Source: Pseudonocardia autotrophica (GTDB lineage Bacteria > Actinomycetota > Actinomycetes > Mycobacteriales > Pseudonocardiaceae). From it: DNA of 64,000 nt. Made by a program: the position numbers and the translations under genes. Shown here piece after piece: positions 35,001 to 44,664 of the stretch. The stretch spans positions 1 to 64,000 of the forward strand of contig NZ_JNYD01000008.1 of the NCBI RefSeq assembly GCF_000717175.1, written 5' to 3'. The number at the start of each line of letters is the position of its first letter. The stretch's first letter is position 1. The notes under the pieces were generated by a model. The model saw only the letters and a list, made by a program, of their open reading frames with translations, did no database searches and had not been told where the DNA came from.

Positions 35001-35019
35001 CCGGGGGCTCCGCCCCCGG
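35001..35019 (+). other. Hairpin in the rho-rpmE intergenic region
   Basis: CCGGGGG and CCCCCGG separated by CTCCG. It lies 60 bases before the rpmE start and could be a second terminator of rho or a leader structure of the L31 gene. Which one cannot be decided without knowing the rpmE start site. Confidence 0.4.
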
Positions 35020-35078
35020 AAGCCCCCGAACGGCGAGGGGTGTGAGACCCGGCGGCCGATCTTCGAGAGGAACATCCC

Positions 35079-35297
35079 ATGCGTGAGGGCATCCACCCCC
35101 AGTACGTCGAGACCCAGGTCACCTGCGGTTGCGGCAACTCGTTCACCACCCGCAGCACCAAGACCAGCGGCTCGATGACCGTCGAGACCTGCTCCGCCTG
35201 CCACCCCTTCTACACGGGCAAGCAGCGGATCCTGGACTCCGGTGGCCGCGTCGCCCGCTTCGAGGCGCGCTACGGCAAGCGCAAGGCCGCCAAGTAG
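35079..35297 (+). CDS. rpmE: Ribosomal protein L31, zinc-binding type
   Basis: A 72-residue protein of the large ribosomal subunit. It is the zinc (C+) form: Cys16 and Cys18 (CGC) with Cys38 and Cys41 (CSAC), followed by HPFYTGKQ and a basic tail. In actinobacteria this form is typically used when zinc is plentiful, with a Cys-less paralogue under Zur elsewhere. GAGAGGAAC supplies the SD. A strong hairpin terminator follows. Confidence 0.97.
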   Translation: MREGIHPQYVETQVTCGCGNSFTTRSTKTSGSMTVETCSACHPFYTGKQRILDSGGRVARFEARYGKRKAAK

Positions 35298-35307
35298 CTT
35301 CCCCGTC

Positions 35308-35341
35308 CGGCGCCCGTCCCCTCACCAGGGGCCGGGCGCCG
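35308..35341 (+). terminator. Hairpin terminator after rpmE
   Basis: Long stem: CGGCGCCCG pairs with CGGGCGCCG, interrupted by one mismatch, then CCCCT pairs with AGGGG around CACC. It starts 11 bases after the stop codon. Confidence 0.75.
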
Positions 35342-35380
35342 TTCGCATGTCAGGGGTGACGACCAGGGAGAGCGGGGTAC

Positions 35381-36472
35381 GTGGTGGCGGTGAGCAGCAG
35401 CGCGGCAGGCGTGGACGCGCTGATCGACGAGTACGCCGAGCTGGAGACGCGGCTGGCCGACCCGGCGGTGCACGCCGACGCGACCACGGCCCGCAGGCTC
35501 GGCCGGCGCTACGCCGAGCTCGGCCCGGTCGTCGCCGTGGCGCGCGAGCTGGCCGGAGCACGGTCGGACGAGGCCGCCGCGCGCGAGCTGGCCGCCGAGG
35601 ACCAGGCGTTCGCCGCCGAGGCGGCGGAGATCGCGGCGCGCATCCCGGGCCTGGAGGCCCGCCTGGCCGAGCTGCTGGTCCCGCGCGACCCGCACGACGG
35701 CGACGACGTCGTCATGGAGGTCAAGTCCGGCGAGGGCGGCGAGGAGTCCGCGCTGTTCGCGGGCGACCTCGTGCGGATGTACACCCGCTACGCGGAGCGC
35801 CGCGGCTGGAAGGTCGAGGTGCTCGACTCCGTCGGCTCCGACCTGGGCGGGTACAAGGACATCACCCTGCTCCTCAAGTCCCGCGCACCGACGCCGGACG
35901 GCGTGTGGTCCGCCTTGAAGTTCGAGGGCGGCGTGCACCGGGTGCAGCGCGTCCCGGTCACCGAGTCGCAGGGGCGCATCCACACCTCGGCAGCCGGCGT
36001 GCTCGTCTACCCCGACACCGGGGAGGACGCCGAGGTCGAGGTCGACGAGAACGACATCCGGGTGGACGTGTTCCGCTCGTCCGGGCACGGCGGGCAGAGC
36101 GTCAACACCACGGACTCGGCGGTGCGCATCACGCACCTGCCCACCGGGATCGTCGTGAGCTGCCAGAACGAGCGCTCGCAGCTGCAGAACCGGGCGCGCG
36201 CCATGGAGGTGCTGCGGTCCCGGCTGCAGGCGCTGCACGAGGCCGAGCAGGCCGCGGCGGCGTCGGCGGAGCGGAAGTCGCAGGTCAGGACGGTCGACCG
36301 GTCCGAGCGCATCCGCACCTACAACTTCCCGGAGAACCGGATCTCCGACCACCGGGTGGGCTACAAGGCGCACAACCTCTCCGCGGTGCTCGACGGCGAC
36401 CTCGACGACGTCGTCGGCGCGCTGACGAAGGCCGAGCGGGCCGAGGCGATCGCCGCCGCCGAGGGCGCGTGA
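35381..36472 (+). CDS. prfA: Peptide chain release factor 1
   Basis: Recognises UAA and UAG and hydrolyses peptidyl-tRNA. The 363-residue product has the codon-recognition PxT motif as PVT ([16 protein letters not shown]) and the catalytic GGQ in [17 protein letters not shown]. The PVT form is the usual actinobacterial version of E. coli PAT. The start is the first of GTG GTG GCG GTG; GGGAG lies upstream. It is followed after 7 bp by prmC, the enzyme that methylates its GGQ glutamine. Confidence 0.96.
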   Translation: MVAVSSSAAGVDALIDEYAELETRLADPAVHADATTARRLGRRYAELGPVVAVARELAGARSDEAAARELAAEDQAFAAEAAEIAARIPGLEARLAELLVPRDPHDGDDVVMEVKSGEGGEESALFAGDLVRMYTRYAERRGWKVEVLDSVGSDLGGYKDITLLLKSRAPTPDGVWSALKFEGGVHRVQRVPVTESQGRIHTSAAGVLVYPDTGEDAEVEVDENDIRVDVFRSSGHGGQSVNTTDSAVRITHLPTGIVVSCQNERSQLQNRARAMEVLRSRLQALHEAEQAAAASAERKSQVRTVDRSERIRTYNFPENRISDHRVGYKAHNLSAVLDGDLDDVVGALTKAERAEAIAAAEGA

Positions 36473-36479
36473 GGCACGC

Positions 36480-37340
36480 GTGAGCCGGGAGCCCCTGCGG
36501 GTGGCGATCGCGGAGGCCGAGCGGTCGCTGGCGGCGGCCGGGATCGAGTCGCCCCGGGTGGAGGCGGAGTTCCTGGCCTCGCACGTCGTCGGCGTGCCGC
36601 GCGGGCGGCTGATGCTGCACCCGCTCGTCGACCCGCCGCAGGTGGACGAGCTGCGTCGGCTCGTGGCCCGGCGCGCCACCCGCGAGCCGCTGCAGCACGT
36701 CCTCGGCACGGCCGTCCTCGGACCCGTCGAGGTCGCCGTCGGGCGCGGGGTGTTCACGCCGCGCCCGGAGACCGAGCTGCTCCTCGAGTGGGGCCTGCGG
36801 CAGCTGCGCGGCGTCGAGAACCCGCTGGTCGTGGACCTGTGCACCGGCACAGCGGCGCTCGCGCTCGCCTTCGCCGAGAGCCGTCCCGACGCGCGGGTGC
36901 ACGCCGTCGACATCGACCCCGGCGCCCTGAGCTGGGCGCGGCGGAACATCGCGGCCCACGGCGACCGCGTCACGCTGCACGCCGCGGACGTCCGCTGGCC
37001 GGACCCGCTGCCCGAGCTCGAGGCCCGCGTCGACCTCGTGGTGTGCAACCCGCCGTACGTGCCCGAGGGGACGCCGGTGCCGCCCGAGGTCGCGGACTGG
37101 GACCCTGCCGTCGCCGTGTTCGGCGGGGCGGACGGGCTGGCCCTCATCCCCGCGGTGATCTCGCTCGCCGCGACCCTGCTGCGGTACGGCGGCGGGCTCG
37201 CGATCGAGCACGACGACACCCACGGCGAGTCCGTCCCCGCCCTGCTCCGGCGGCGCAAGGTGCTCACGGAGGTCCAGGAGCACGCCGACCTCAACGGCCG
37301 CCCCCGCTTCGCGACCGCCCGTCGCACCACCCCCGCCTGA
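36480..37340 (+). CDS. prmC: Release factor glutamine methyltransferase
   Basis: SAM-dependent enzyme that N5-methylates the glutamine of the GGQ motif of RF1 and RF2. The 286-residue product has an N-terminal helical domain (ESPRVEAEFLASHVVGVPRG), the SAM motif VVDLCTGTAALALAFA, and the catalytic NPPY in VDLVVCNPPYVPEG. The motif I glycine pattern is CTGTAA rather than CTGSGC, a tolerated actinobacterial variant. GTG start, 7 bp after prfA. A 22-bp repeat array starts 8 bp after its stop. Confidence 0.94.
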   Translation: MSREPLRVAIAEAERSLAAAGIESPRVEAEFLASHVVGVPRGRLMLHPLVDPPQVDELRRLVARRATREPLQHVLGTAVLGPVEVAVGRGVFTPRPETELLLEWGLRQLRGVENPLVVDLCTGTAALALAFAESRPDARVHAVDIDPGALSWARRNIAAHGDRVTLHAADVRWPDPLPELEARVDLVVCNPPYVPEGTPVPPEVADWDPAVAVFGGADGLALIPAVISLAATLLRYGGGLAIEHDDTHGESVPALLRRRKVLTEVQEHADLNGRPRFATARRTTPA

Positions 37341-37347
37341 CCGATCC

Positions 37348-37496
37348 GCGAGTCGCGAGCTTCGGCACCGCGAGTCGGGAGCTTCGGCACCGCGAGTCGG
37401 GAGGTTCGGCACCGCGAGTCGGGAGGTTCGGCACCGCGAGTCGGGAGGTTCGGCACCGCGAGTCGGGAGCACCGGCACCGCGAGTCGGGAGTTCTG
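37348..37496. repeat. 22-bp tandem repeat array, locus 2
   Basis: Seven copies start with GCGAG at 37348, 37370, 37392, 37414, 37436, 37458 and 37480, all exactly 22 bp apart. The unit is the same family as at 6247-6410 (GCGAGTCGGGAG followed by a TTCGGCACC-type tail). The array fills the prmC-tsaC intergenic gap and ends about 40 bp before the tsaC -10 box. Confidence 0.92.
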
Positions 37497-37551
37497 CATG
37501 TCATCGGGGGTGCGGACACGGGCGTCGGGGCTCGGTCGTAGGGTGCCCGAC

Positions 37552-38211
37552 GTGACTGCTCCGGCCGTTCCCGTCTACGACTGCTCCGACCCCGACGCCC
37601 GCGTCGAGGGGCTGGCCGCCGCCGCCCGCGCCGTGCGGGCCGGACAGCTCGTCGTGCTGCCGACGGACACCGTGTACGGCCTGGGCTGCGACGCCTTCTC
37701 CTCGACCGCGGTCCGCAGCCTGCTCGCCGCCAAGCACCGCGGCCCGGACATGCCGGTGCCCGTGCTGGTCGGGTCGTGGTCCACGATCGACGGCCTGGTC
37801 CTCGGCGTCCCCGCCACCGCCCGCGCGCTGATCGAGGCGTTCTGGCCGGGCGGGCTCTCCCTCGTCCTGCCGCACGCCCCGTCGCTGTCGTGGGACCTCG
37901 GCTCCACCAAGGGCACCGTGATGCTGCGGATGCCGCTGCACCCGGTGGCGCTCGAGCTCCTCCGCGAGGTCGGCCCCATGGCCGTGAGCAGCGCGAACAT
38001 CTCCGGCCGCCCGCCCGCGAGCACCGCCGCCGAGGCCCTCGACCAGCTCGCCTCCTCCGTGGCCCTCTACCTCGACGGCGGCCCCAGCGGCGACCCGGTG
38101 GCCTCCACCATCGTCGATCTGACGGGCAAGCAGCCCCGCATCCTCCGCGAGGGCGCGGTCACCCGCGCCCAGGTCGCCGAGGTCGTGGGCCAGGACGTCC
38201 CCCTCGGCTGA
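37552..38211 (+). CDS. tsaC: L-threonylcarbamoyladenylate synthase (Sua5/YwlC/TsaC)
   Basis: Makes threonylcarbamoyl-AMP from threonine, bicarbonate and ATP for the t6A37 modification of tRNAs. The 219-residue product has VVLPTDTVYGLGCDAF, the KxR-type AAKHRGPDMPVPVLV, FWPGGLSLVLP and SSANISGRPPAS. It is the short form without the C-terminal Sua5 domain. The GTG is chosen because TAGGGT (37539-37544) lies seven bases upstream, a leaderless start; the longer frame would read through the promoter. Confidence 0.94.
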   Translation: MTAPAVPVYDCSDPDARVEGLAAAARAVRAGQLVVLPTDTVYGLGCDAFSSTAVRSLLAAKHRGPDMPVPVLVGSWSTIDGLVLGVPATARALIEAFWPGGLSLVLPHAPSLSWDLGSTKGTVMLRMPLHPVALELLREVGPMAVSSANISGRPPASTAAEALDQLASSVALYLDGGPSGDPVASTIVDLTGKQPRILREGAVTRAQVAEVVGQDVPLG

Positions 38212-38218
38212 CCGGCTT

Positions 38219-38286
38219 CGCCGAGAAGGAGCTGAGGGCTCGCAGCGGTCGCCCTATCGACCTGGAGCTCCTGTCGATCATGCTCG
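38219..38286. repeat. Imperfect palindrome flanking the DUF559 pseudogene, left copy
   Basis: AGGAGCT (38227-38233) and AGCTCCT (38266-38272) are complementary with 32 bases between them, followed by GATCATGCTC (38276-38285). The same parts with the same 32-base spacing recur, mainly inverted, at 39258-39318. Confidence 0.55.
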
Positions 38287-38374
38287 GGCGCGGGGAGCCG
38301 CGGTCAGCGCGGGCCTCGGTGCCGGCCGTGCGCATTCCGGCCCGCGGCGTAGCGGGGGCGGTGAGCGTGCGAGG

Positions 38375-39286
38375 GTGCTCGACTCACCGTTCCTCGGCTC
38401 GGACGCCGTCCGCGCCGGCCTGATCACCCGCGGCGTGCTCCGCGGCCCGCGCTTCGTGCGGGTCTTCCCCGACGTCTACGTGCCGGCGGGCCTCGCGCCG
38501 ACCTTCGACGTGCCGAGCCGCGCCGCATACCTACACGTCGAGCGGCGGGGCGGCGTGCTCGCCGGATACTCGGCGGCACAGCTGCTGGGGGCGTCGTGTG
38601 AGCCGCGGGGCACCGGCCGAGGTGCTGGTGCCGGCCCATGTCCCGCGCCACCCCGGCCTGCTGGGGCACCAGGGCACGGCCGCGCCGCACGACCTCCGCC
38701 GTGTCGGGCCACCGGGTGGAGGCGCGGTCGTGGTCACCGGGCGGGTGCGGACCGCATGGGACCTCGCGAGGCGCCTCGACCTGGTGGAAGCGGTCGTCGC
38801 CGTCGACGCGCCGGCCCGACCGCCCGGCCGGGTGGCCCGTTGTGCTTCGACCCTGCCGCCCTGCTGACCCGCCGCGCGGCGAACCCCGGCGCTCGCGGCT
38901 CCCGGCGGCTCGAGCGCGTAGTCGCCCTCGCCGCGCCGCGCGCCGAGTCGCCGATGGAGACCAGGCTCCGGCTCGTCCTGGTGCTCGGCGGGCTCGCCGC
39001 ACCGGTCGTGCAGTACGTCCTGTGCGAGGCCGGCGGTCGAACCATCGCCCGCCTCGATCTGGCGTACCCGCAGGCCAGGCTGGCCCTCGAGTACGACGGC
39101 GGCGACCACGACGACGCCCTCGACCGCGAGCGCGACCTGCGGACCGGTGCGCTCGGGTGGCACACGATGCGCTTCCAGGCAGCCGACATCGTTCGCCACC
39201 CGGAGCGCACTCTGCGCCTGGTGGGTGCCCAGCTGGCCCACCACACCGCGCTCCTCGCCGCCGAGAAGGAGCTCACGTCTCGATGA
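38375..39286 (+). pseudogene. DUF559/AbiEi-like nuclease-fold protein with two frameshifts
   Basis: The first 75 residues (LGSDAVRAGLITRGVLRGPR.., AGYSAAQLLGASCEP) and the last 130 (ESPMETRLRLVLVLGGLAAP, LDLAYPQARLALEYDGGDH, LGWHTMRFQAADIVRHPERT) belong to one actinobacterial family with a Vsr/DUF559-type nuclease core. Between about 38600 and 38860 the sensible protein is in another frame (VRTAWDLARRLDLVEAVVAV), while the open frame gives Arg/Pro/Gly nonsense. Two compensating indels therefore damaged the centre. The stop overlaps the end of the convergent TetR gene by 14 bp. Related imperfect palindromes flank it. Confidence 0.72.
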
Positions 39287-39318
39287 TCATGCTCCGACAG
39301 CCCTCAGCTCCTGATGAT
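39258..39318. repeat. Imperfect palindrome flanking the DUF559 pseudogene, right copy
   Basis: AGGAGCT (39267-39273) and AGCTCCT (39306-39312) with a 32-base interval, as in the left copy. AGCCCTCAGCTCCT (39299-39312) is the exact reverse complement of 38227-38240. It also contains the stop codons of both the pseudogene and the TetR gene. Confidence 0.55.
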
Positions 39319-40016
39319 CGAGCCGGGAGGCCCACCTCGGCGGCCAGGCGGGTGGACAGGGCGTGGAAGTGTTCCTCGTGCGCCACGACCACGTTGTGGG
39401 TGTGGCCGAAGAGCTCGAAGCCGATGGCGCCGAAGAGGCCCGACCAGGCCAGCACCAGCCGTCCGCCGAGCCCGGTGCCCTCCGGGAGGCCCAGCTCGTC
39501 GAGCAGGCCGGGGTGGATGGTGGCGTCGTCGTCGCCGGGTGGGGGAGTGACGGCGCCGGAGGCGATCCCGTCCCGCAGCACACCGGCCAGCACGAGCGCG
39601 ACGCGACCCGCGGGGCCCGTGGTGTCCTGCGGCGCCGAGTACCCGGGCACGGGGGAGCCGTAGAGCAGCGCGTACTCGTGCGGGTGCGCCAGCGCCCAGC
39701 TCCGGGCCGCGGTGCAGGCCGCGTGCCAGCGGCCGAGCAGGTCCTCGCGCGCGACGGCGGCCTCGGCGAGCTCGGCGGCCTCGCCCAGCGCGTCGTAGCC
39801 CTCGACGATCAGCGTGGTGAGCAGGTCGTCCCGGCTGGGGAAGTACCGGTAGACCGCCGACGACACCATCCCCAGCTCCCGCGCGACGGCCCGCAGCGAC
39901 AGCGCCGCCGCGCCCGAGGTGGCGAGGTGCGTCCGGGCGACGTCGACGATCTCGGCGGTGAGCTGCGCGCGGACGCGCTCGCGGGCCGTCCGGGGCGCGG
40001 AGCGGGGGGAGGTCAT
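39273..40016 (-). CDS. TetR-family regulator with WHG-type C-terminal domain
   Basis: A 247-residue repressor-like protein. The N-terminal helix-turn-helix reads [32 protein letters not shown]. The C-terminal ligand domain has [30 protein letters not shown] and [11 protein letters not shown], the WHG-domain pattern. ATG 40016 is chosen because the fold starts soon after, with GGGAG upstream. It is divergent from glyA across 170 bp and convergent with the pseudogene. Target and ligand are unknown. Confidence 0.88.
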   Translation of the reverse strand: MTSPRSAPRTARERVRAQLTAEIVDVARTHLATSGAAALSLRAVARELGMVSSAVYRYFPSRDDLLTTLIVEGYDALGEAAELAEAAVAREDLLGRWHAACTAARSWALAHPHEYALLYGSPVPGYSAPQDTTGPAGRVALVLAGVLRDGIASGAVTPPPGDDDATIHPGLLDELGLPEGTGLGGRLVLAWSGLFGAIGFELFGHTHNVVVAHEEHFHALSTRLAAEVGLPARSSGAEGCRSMIIET

Positions 40017-40186
40017 GCGAGGAGTCTCCCAGCACTGGCGGAGCGGCGTCCACATCAGCGAGCACCGATCCGGAAAGCGCCCCGGGTCGTACGGTCCGTG
40101 CACGACCCGGTGACGCTCCGCAGGACCGTGGATTTGTGAGCGGGTCCTCGTCGGACGGGGAGGAACCGCAGGTAGCCTGGTCCACC

Positions 40187-41497
40187 GTGAGTGCGCACAG
40201 CGAGAACGCCCCCGGTCAGGACGTGCCGTTCTGGGGCCCGGACTTCGGAGCCCTGCAGCAGGAGGACCCGGAGATCGCCGGCGTCGTCCTCGACGAGCTG
40301 GAGCGCCTCCGCGGCGGACTGCAGCTGATCGCCAGCGAGAACCTCACCAGCCCGGCCGTCCTCGCGGCGTTGGGGTCCACGCTCTCGAACAAGTACGCCG
40401 AGGGCTACCCGGGCCGCCGCTACTACGGCGGCTGCCAGGTCGTGGACCAGGCCGAGGAGATCGGCAACGCGCGCACGAAGGCGCTGTTCGGCGCCGAGCA
40501 CGTCAACCTCCAGCCGCACTCCGGCGCCAGCGCGAACCTCGCCGCCTACGCGGCCTTCGCCAAGCCCGGGGACACCGTGCTGGCCATGGACCTCAAGCAG
40601 GGTGGCCACCTCACCCACGGCAGCAAGGTCAACTTCTCGGGCCTCTGGTTCCACGCCGTGTCCTACACGGTGCGCGAGGACTCCGAGCTCATCGACTACG
40701 ACCAGGTCCGCGACCTGGCGCTGGAGCACAAGCCGAAGATCATCATCGCGGGCGCCACGGCCTACCCCCGGCTGATCGACTTTGCGCGGTTCCGCGAGAT
40801 CGCCGACGAGGTCGGCGCCAAGCTGATGGTCGACGCCGCGCACTTCATCGGCCTGGTCGCCGGCAAGGCGATCCCGTCGCCGGTGCCGTTCGCGGACGTC
40901 GTCACCGCGACCACGCACAAGGTCCTGCGCGGCCCGCGCGGCGGCATGATCCTCGCCCGTGAGGAGCACGCGAAGGCGATCGACAAGGCCGTCTTCCCGT
41001 TCTCCCAGGGCGGCCCGCTGATGCACTCGGTGGCCGCGAAGGCCGTCGCGATGAAGGAGGCGGCGCAGCCCGCCTACCAGGCGTACGCGAACCAGGTCAT
41101 CGCCAACGCGCAGGCGCTGGCCAAGGGCCTCGAGGCCGAGGGCATGCGCGCCGTCTCCGGTGGCACCGACACGCACCTCGCGCTGATCGACCTGCGCCCG
41201 ATCGGCGTGACCGGCGGCGAGGCCGAGGCCCGCTGCGACCTGACCCGCATCACGCTGAACAAGAACGCCATCCCGTACGACCCGGCCCCGCCGATGAAGC
41301 CCTCGGGCATCCGGGTGGGCTCGCCCAGCACGACCACGCAGGGCATGGTCGAGTCGGACATGGCGGAGATCGCCTCGCTGCTGGCGCGCGCGGTCAAGGC
41401 GGAGCACGGCACCACGGCGGGCGATCGCGAGCTGGCGGACGTCGCGCAGGCCGTCTCCGCCCTGGTCTCGCGCGCCCCCGCCTACCCGCGCGGCTGA
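40187..41497 (+). CDS. glyA: Serine hydroxymethyltransferase
   Basis: PLP enzyme interconverting serine and glycine with tetrahydrofolate, the main source of one-carbon units. The 436-residue product has [30 protein letters not shown], the PLP lysine in [13 protein letters not shown], and [14 protein letters not shown]. The GTG at 40187 is favoured over the longer frame because TAGCCT (40173-40178) lies eight bases upstream. The gene interrupts the otherwise mycobacterium-like tsaC-wecA order. Confidence 0.95.
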   Translation: MSAHSENAPGQDVPFWGPDFGALQQEDPEIAGVVLDELERLRGGLQLIASENLTSPAVLAALGSTLSNKYAEGYPGRRYYGGCQVVDQAEEIGNARTKALFGAEHVNLQPHSGASANLAAYAAFAKPGDTVLAMDLKQGGHLTHGSKVNFSGLWFHAVSYTVREDSELIDYDQVRDLALEHKPKIIIAGATAYPRLIDFARFREIADEVGAKLMVDAAHFIGLVAGKAIPSPVPFADVVTATTHKVLRGPRGGMILAREEHAKAIDKAVFPFSQGGPLMHSVAAKAVAMKEAAQPAYQAYANQVIANAQALAKGLEAEGMRAVSGGTDTHLALIDLRPIGVTGGEAEARCDLTRITLNKNAIPYDPAPPMKPSGIRVGSPSTTTQGMVESDMAEIASLLARAVKAEHGTTAGDRELADVAQAVSALVSRAPAYPRG

Positions 41498-41516
41498 CCC
41501 GGCCCGCGCGCACGCG

Positions 41517-42758
41517 GTGGTGCTCGCCCAGTCCTCGTACGGCCAGTCCTCCTTCGGGTTGGGCCTCCCGATCCGGGAGTACCTGCTGGTCGGGCTGGCC
41601 GCCGCCGTCGTGACGTTCCTGCTGGTCGGCCTGGTGCGGGTGCTGGCGCTGCGGCTCGGCGCCGTGGCCTGGCCGCGCGGCCGGGACGTCCACGTCACGC
41701 CGACGCCGCGGTGGGGCGGGCTGGCGATGTTCGGCGGCGTGCTCGCCGGCATCGGGCTGGCCGCCCAGCTGCCCGCGCTGCGCCTGGCCTTCGACTACTC
41801 GCGGGACGTCCAGGGCGTGCTGCTCGCGGCCGTGCTGCTGGTCGCGGTGGGCGCCCTGGACGACCGCTTCGAGCTCGACGCGATCACCAAGGCCGCCGGC
41901 CAGGTCACCGCGGCGGGCGTGCTGGTGCTGTTCGGCGTGCAGTTCTCGGTGTTCTGGATCCCGTGGGGCGGCGGCGGGACCGGCATCTCCGGCTCGATCC
42001 TGTCCCTGGGGCCCGAGCAGGGCGTCGTGCTCACCGTGGTGCTGACCGTCGCGCTGGTCAACGCCATGAACTTCGTCGACGGGCTCGACGGGCTCGCCGC
42101 CGGCATCGGCCTCATCGCCGCCACCGCGACCTGTGCCTTCGCGATCGGCCTGATCCGCGAGAACGGCAACGACGCGGCGGCCTACCCGCCCGCGCTGATG
42201 GCGTCCGTGCTGGCCGGGGCATGCCTGGGGTTCCTGCCGCACAACTTCAACCCGGCCCGCATCTTCATGGGCGACTCCGGCTCGATGCTGATCGGGCTGA
42301 TGCTCGCCGCCGCGACGACGAGCGCGTCGGGCAAGATCCCGATCACCACGACCACGGACGGCACGGACGTCCTGGCGCTCTTCGCCCCGCTCATCGTGCT
42401 GGCCGCGGTGGTGTTCGTGCCGCTGCTGGACCTGCTCATGGCGGTCGTCCGGCGCACCCGGGCCGGGATGAGCCCCTTCTCGCCTGACAAGATGCACCTG
42501 CACCACCGGCTGCTGGAGATCGGGCACAGCCAGCGGCGCGCGGTGCTCCTGATCTACCTGTGGGCGGGCATCCTCGCGTTCGGCGCGGTGGCGCTCGCCC
42601 TGATCGACGACCCGGCCTTCGTGCTGTGGGCGGTCGCGCTCGGCCTGGGCGTGGCGGTGCTCGCCACCGCCGTGCCGCGCGCCCGCACCGCGCGGCGGGC
42701 CGGGTCCGCGGGGCCGCCCCGACCCGGCGCCCCGCCGCGAGCCACCGGGCGGACCTGA
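41517..42758 (+). CDS. wecA: Undecaprenyl/decaprenyl-phosphate GlcNAc-1-phosphate transferase
   Basis: Integral membrane glycosyltransferase of the MraY/WecA family, about 11 transmembrane helices, transferring GlcNAc-1-P to a polyprenyl phosphate to start wall polymer (arabinogalactan linker-type) synthesis. Catalytic motifs are ALDDRFELD, NFVDGLDGLAAG, FNPARIFMGDSGSM and the cytoplasmic HLHHRLLEIGHSQRR. The tail is Pro/Arg-rich. Starts 19 bp after glyA with GTG GTG. It occupies the position of mycobacterial rfe just before the ATP synthase genes. Confidence 0.93.
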   Translation: MVLAQSSYGQSSFGLGLPIREYLLVGLAAAVVTFLLVGLVRVLALRLGAVAWPRGRDVHVTPTPRWGGLAMFGGVLAGIGLAAQLPALRLAFDYSRDVQGVLLAAVLLVAVGALDDRFELDAITKAAGQVTAAGVLVLFGVQFSVFWIPWGGGGTGISGSILSLGPEQGVVLTVVLTVALVNAMNFVDGLDGLAAGIGLIAATATCAFAIGLIRENGNDAAAYPPALMASVLAGACLGFLPHNFNPARIFMGDSGSMLIGLMLAAATTSASGKIPITTTTDGTDVLALFAPLIVLAAVVFVPLLDLLMAVVRRTRAGMSPFSPDKMHLHHRLLEIGHSQRRAVLLIYLWAGILAFGAVALALIDDPAFVLWAVALGLGVAVLATAVPRARTARRAGSAGPPRPGAPPRATGRT

Positions 42759-42793
42759 CACCAGCGGCCCGTCCCGGCCGACGAGGAGTGACC

Positions 42794-43240
42794 ATGAGCG
42801 AGAACCCGGACCCCGCCCCCGCGGCCGAGCAGCCGCACGTCCGCACCGTGCTGCGGCTGGCCGCCGCCATGCAGAAGGCCGCGATCGTGGGTGGTGTCGC
42901 GGTCAGCGTGGTTGCGATCGTCCTGTCGGTGCTGCTGCGGGGTGTTCCCGGCCTGATCGGTGGCCTGCTCGGGGTGGTGATCGGGTTGGCCCTCGGGTTC
43001 ATCGGCACCGCGGTGATGAAGGGGACGGCCCGCGCGACGCCCGGGGGCGTGATGGTGGGCGCGATGGCGTCCTTCGCCGGCAAGTTCGTGATCCTGCTGG
43101 TCTTCCTGCTCGTCTTCCGGGGTACGACCCTCTTCGACAACCAGACCTTCGCCTTCAGCCTCCTGGGCGTCACCGTCGGCTGGATCGCCGGCGAGGTCGT
43201 CGGGTTCGTGCGCGCGAAGGCTCCGTCCGTCGACGTCTGA
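42794..43240 (+). CDS. ATP synthase protein I-like membrane protein
   Basis: A 148-residue protein with four hydrophobic segments: QKAAIVGGVAVSVVAIVLS, GLIGGLLGVVIGLALGFIG, GAMASFAGKFVILLVFLLVF and SLLGVTVGWIAGEVVGFV. Size, topology and place before the atp genes match the actinobacterial AtpI-like proteins thought to assist c-ring assembly or magnesium uptake; direct function is unproven. GAGGAG lies seven bases before the ATG. A 267-bp gap carrying the atp promoter follows. Confidence 0.78.
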   Translation: MSENPDPAPAAEQPHVRTVLRLAAAMQKAAIVGGVAVSVVAIVLSVLLRGVPGLIGGLLGVVIGLALGFIGTAVMKGTARATPGGVMVGAMASFAGKFVILLVFLLVFRGTTLFDNQTFAFSLLGVTVGWIAGEVVGFVRAKAPSVDV

Positions 43241-43507
43241 CGGGTCGTCCGCACCTGCTCGCCCAGGTCGTCGAGACTCGCTCGTTGGGCTGATCGGGTG
43301 AAGTTGCGGATCCTGTCCGCGGTGTCCGAGATGTCCGTGATGGCGCTCTCAAAGCGACCTGCGTCACACGCTCCCGGAACTTCTACAGGCGATAGAGCGA
43401 CGTCGGGCGCCCGTGGGGGTGCCGGAGGGTAAGGATCGGGCCGCCCGGGGCCGTCGAGGCAGGTCGTACCGGGTAAGTGCGCCGTAACCCGGCTGATAGG
43501 GTCCGTC

Positions 43508-43750
43508 GTGATGGAGCAGGAACGGCCGCACAAGGCGAGCGGCGGCCCCGGCGGGACGTCGGGGCGCACGCCGCCACCCGGCGAGGCCTGGACCGCTCTG
43601 TCGCACCTCCTCACCGGAATCCTCCTCTTCGGGGGAATCGGGTGGGGGGTGGACGAACTGTTCGACCTACGGGGCTTCACCGTGGCCGGCCTGCTGGTCG
43701 GTACGGCGGCCTCGATGTACTTGATCTACGTCAGGTACGTTAAGTCCTGA
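43508..43750 (+). CDS. atpI: AtpZ/AtpI-family protein
   Basis: An 80-residue protein with a hydrophilic N-terminal third and two transmembrane helices ([20 protein letters not shown] and [20 protein letters not shown]), the AtpZ/AtpI hairpin that helps assemble the ATP synthase c-ring. GTG 43508 is placed five bases after TAGGGT (43497-43502), so it is probably the leaderless first gene of the atp operon; an ATG follows immediately. atpB starts 57 bp downstream. Confidence 0.85.
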   Translation: MMEQERPHKASGGPGGTSGRTPPPGEAWTALSHLLTGILLFGGIGWGVDELFDLRGFTVAGLLVGTAASMYLIYVRYVKS

Positions 43751-43807
43751 TCGTCTCGATTCCGCAGGCTCCGGCTCCCCGGACGGCGGAACCGGAAGGA
43801 GCATTGG

Positions 43808-44590
43808 GTGACCACGACGGCCACCGCCCCGGCGCCGGGGTTCGAAGCCCCGGGGGTCGAGGACTTCCAGCTGCCGCCGGTCTTCGGGCCCGTGACCAAG
43901 CCGGTCCTGGAGCTCGTGCTCGCGGCGGTCATCATCGCCGCGTTCTTCCTGGTGGCCGTGCGCAAGCCTGCGCTCGTGCCGGGGAAGACGCAGTTCCTCG
44001 GCGAGGCCTTCCACGGCCTCGTCCGGAACACGATCGCGCGGGACATGATCGGCGGGCGCGACTTCGTCAAGTACGTGCCGTTCCTGACCGCGCTGTTCGC
44101 CTTCATCCTGGTGAACAACCTGTTCGGGATCATCCCGTTCATCCAGTTCCCCACCTTCTCGCACCCGAGCGTGCCCTACGCGCTGGCCGCGCTCGTGTAC
44201 GTCGTGTTCACGTACGCGGGCATCCGCAAGCACGGGTTCGGCGGCTACGTGCGCCTGTCGACCTGGCCGCCGGACGTGCCGTGGTGGGTGCGGATCATCC
44301 TCACGCCGATCGAGTTCCTGTCGAACCTGGTCCTGCGGCCGGTCACGCTGTCGCTGCGGCTCTTCGGCAACATGTTCGCCGGCCACCTGCTGTTGTTGCT
44401 CTTCGTCCTCGGCGGCGAGTACATGCTGCTCGAGGCGGGCGACTGGCAGCTGAAGGTGCTGTCCCCGTTCGCCTTCCTGATGGCGATCGTCTTCACGTTC
44501 TTCGAGGCGTTCGTGCAGGTCATCCAGGCGTACATCTTCGTCATGCTCACGGCGTCGTACATCGGCACCGTCCTCGCGGACGACCACTAG
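43808..44590 (+). CDS. atpB: F1Fo ATP synthase subunit a
   Basis: Membrane subunit forming the proton half-channels. The 260-residue product has about six helices; the essential stator Arg is in [19 protein letters not shown]. The last helix includes [28 protein letters not shown] lies seven bases before the GTG. The order B-E-F-H-A-G-D-C that follows is the standard atp operon. Confidence 0.97.
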   Translation: MTTTATAPAPGFEAPGVEDFQLPPVFGPVTKPVLELVLAAVIIAAFFLVAVRKPALVPGKTQFLGEAFHGLVRNTIARDMIGGRDFVKYVPFLTALFAFILVNNLFGIIPFIQFPTFSHPSVPYALAALVYVVFTYAGIRKHGFGGYVRLSTWPPDVPWWVRIILTPIEFLSNLVLRPVTLSLRLFGNMFAGHLLLLLFVLGGEYMLLEAGDWQLKVLSPFAFLMAIVFTFFEAFVQVIQAYIFVMLTASYIGTVLADDH

Positions 44591-44664
44591 GTCCCGTCGA
44601 GTCCCACCCAGAGACCCTTCGGAACCGCGGGACGGCCGCGGACCCGGATCGAAAGGAAAGCGCA

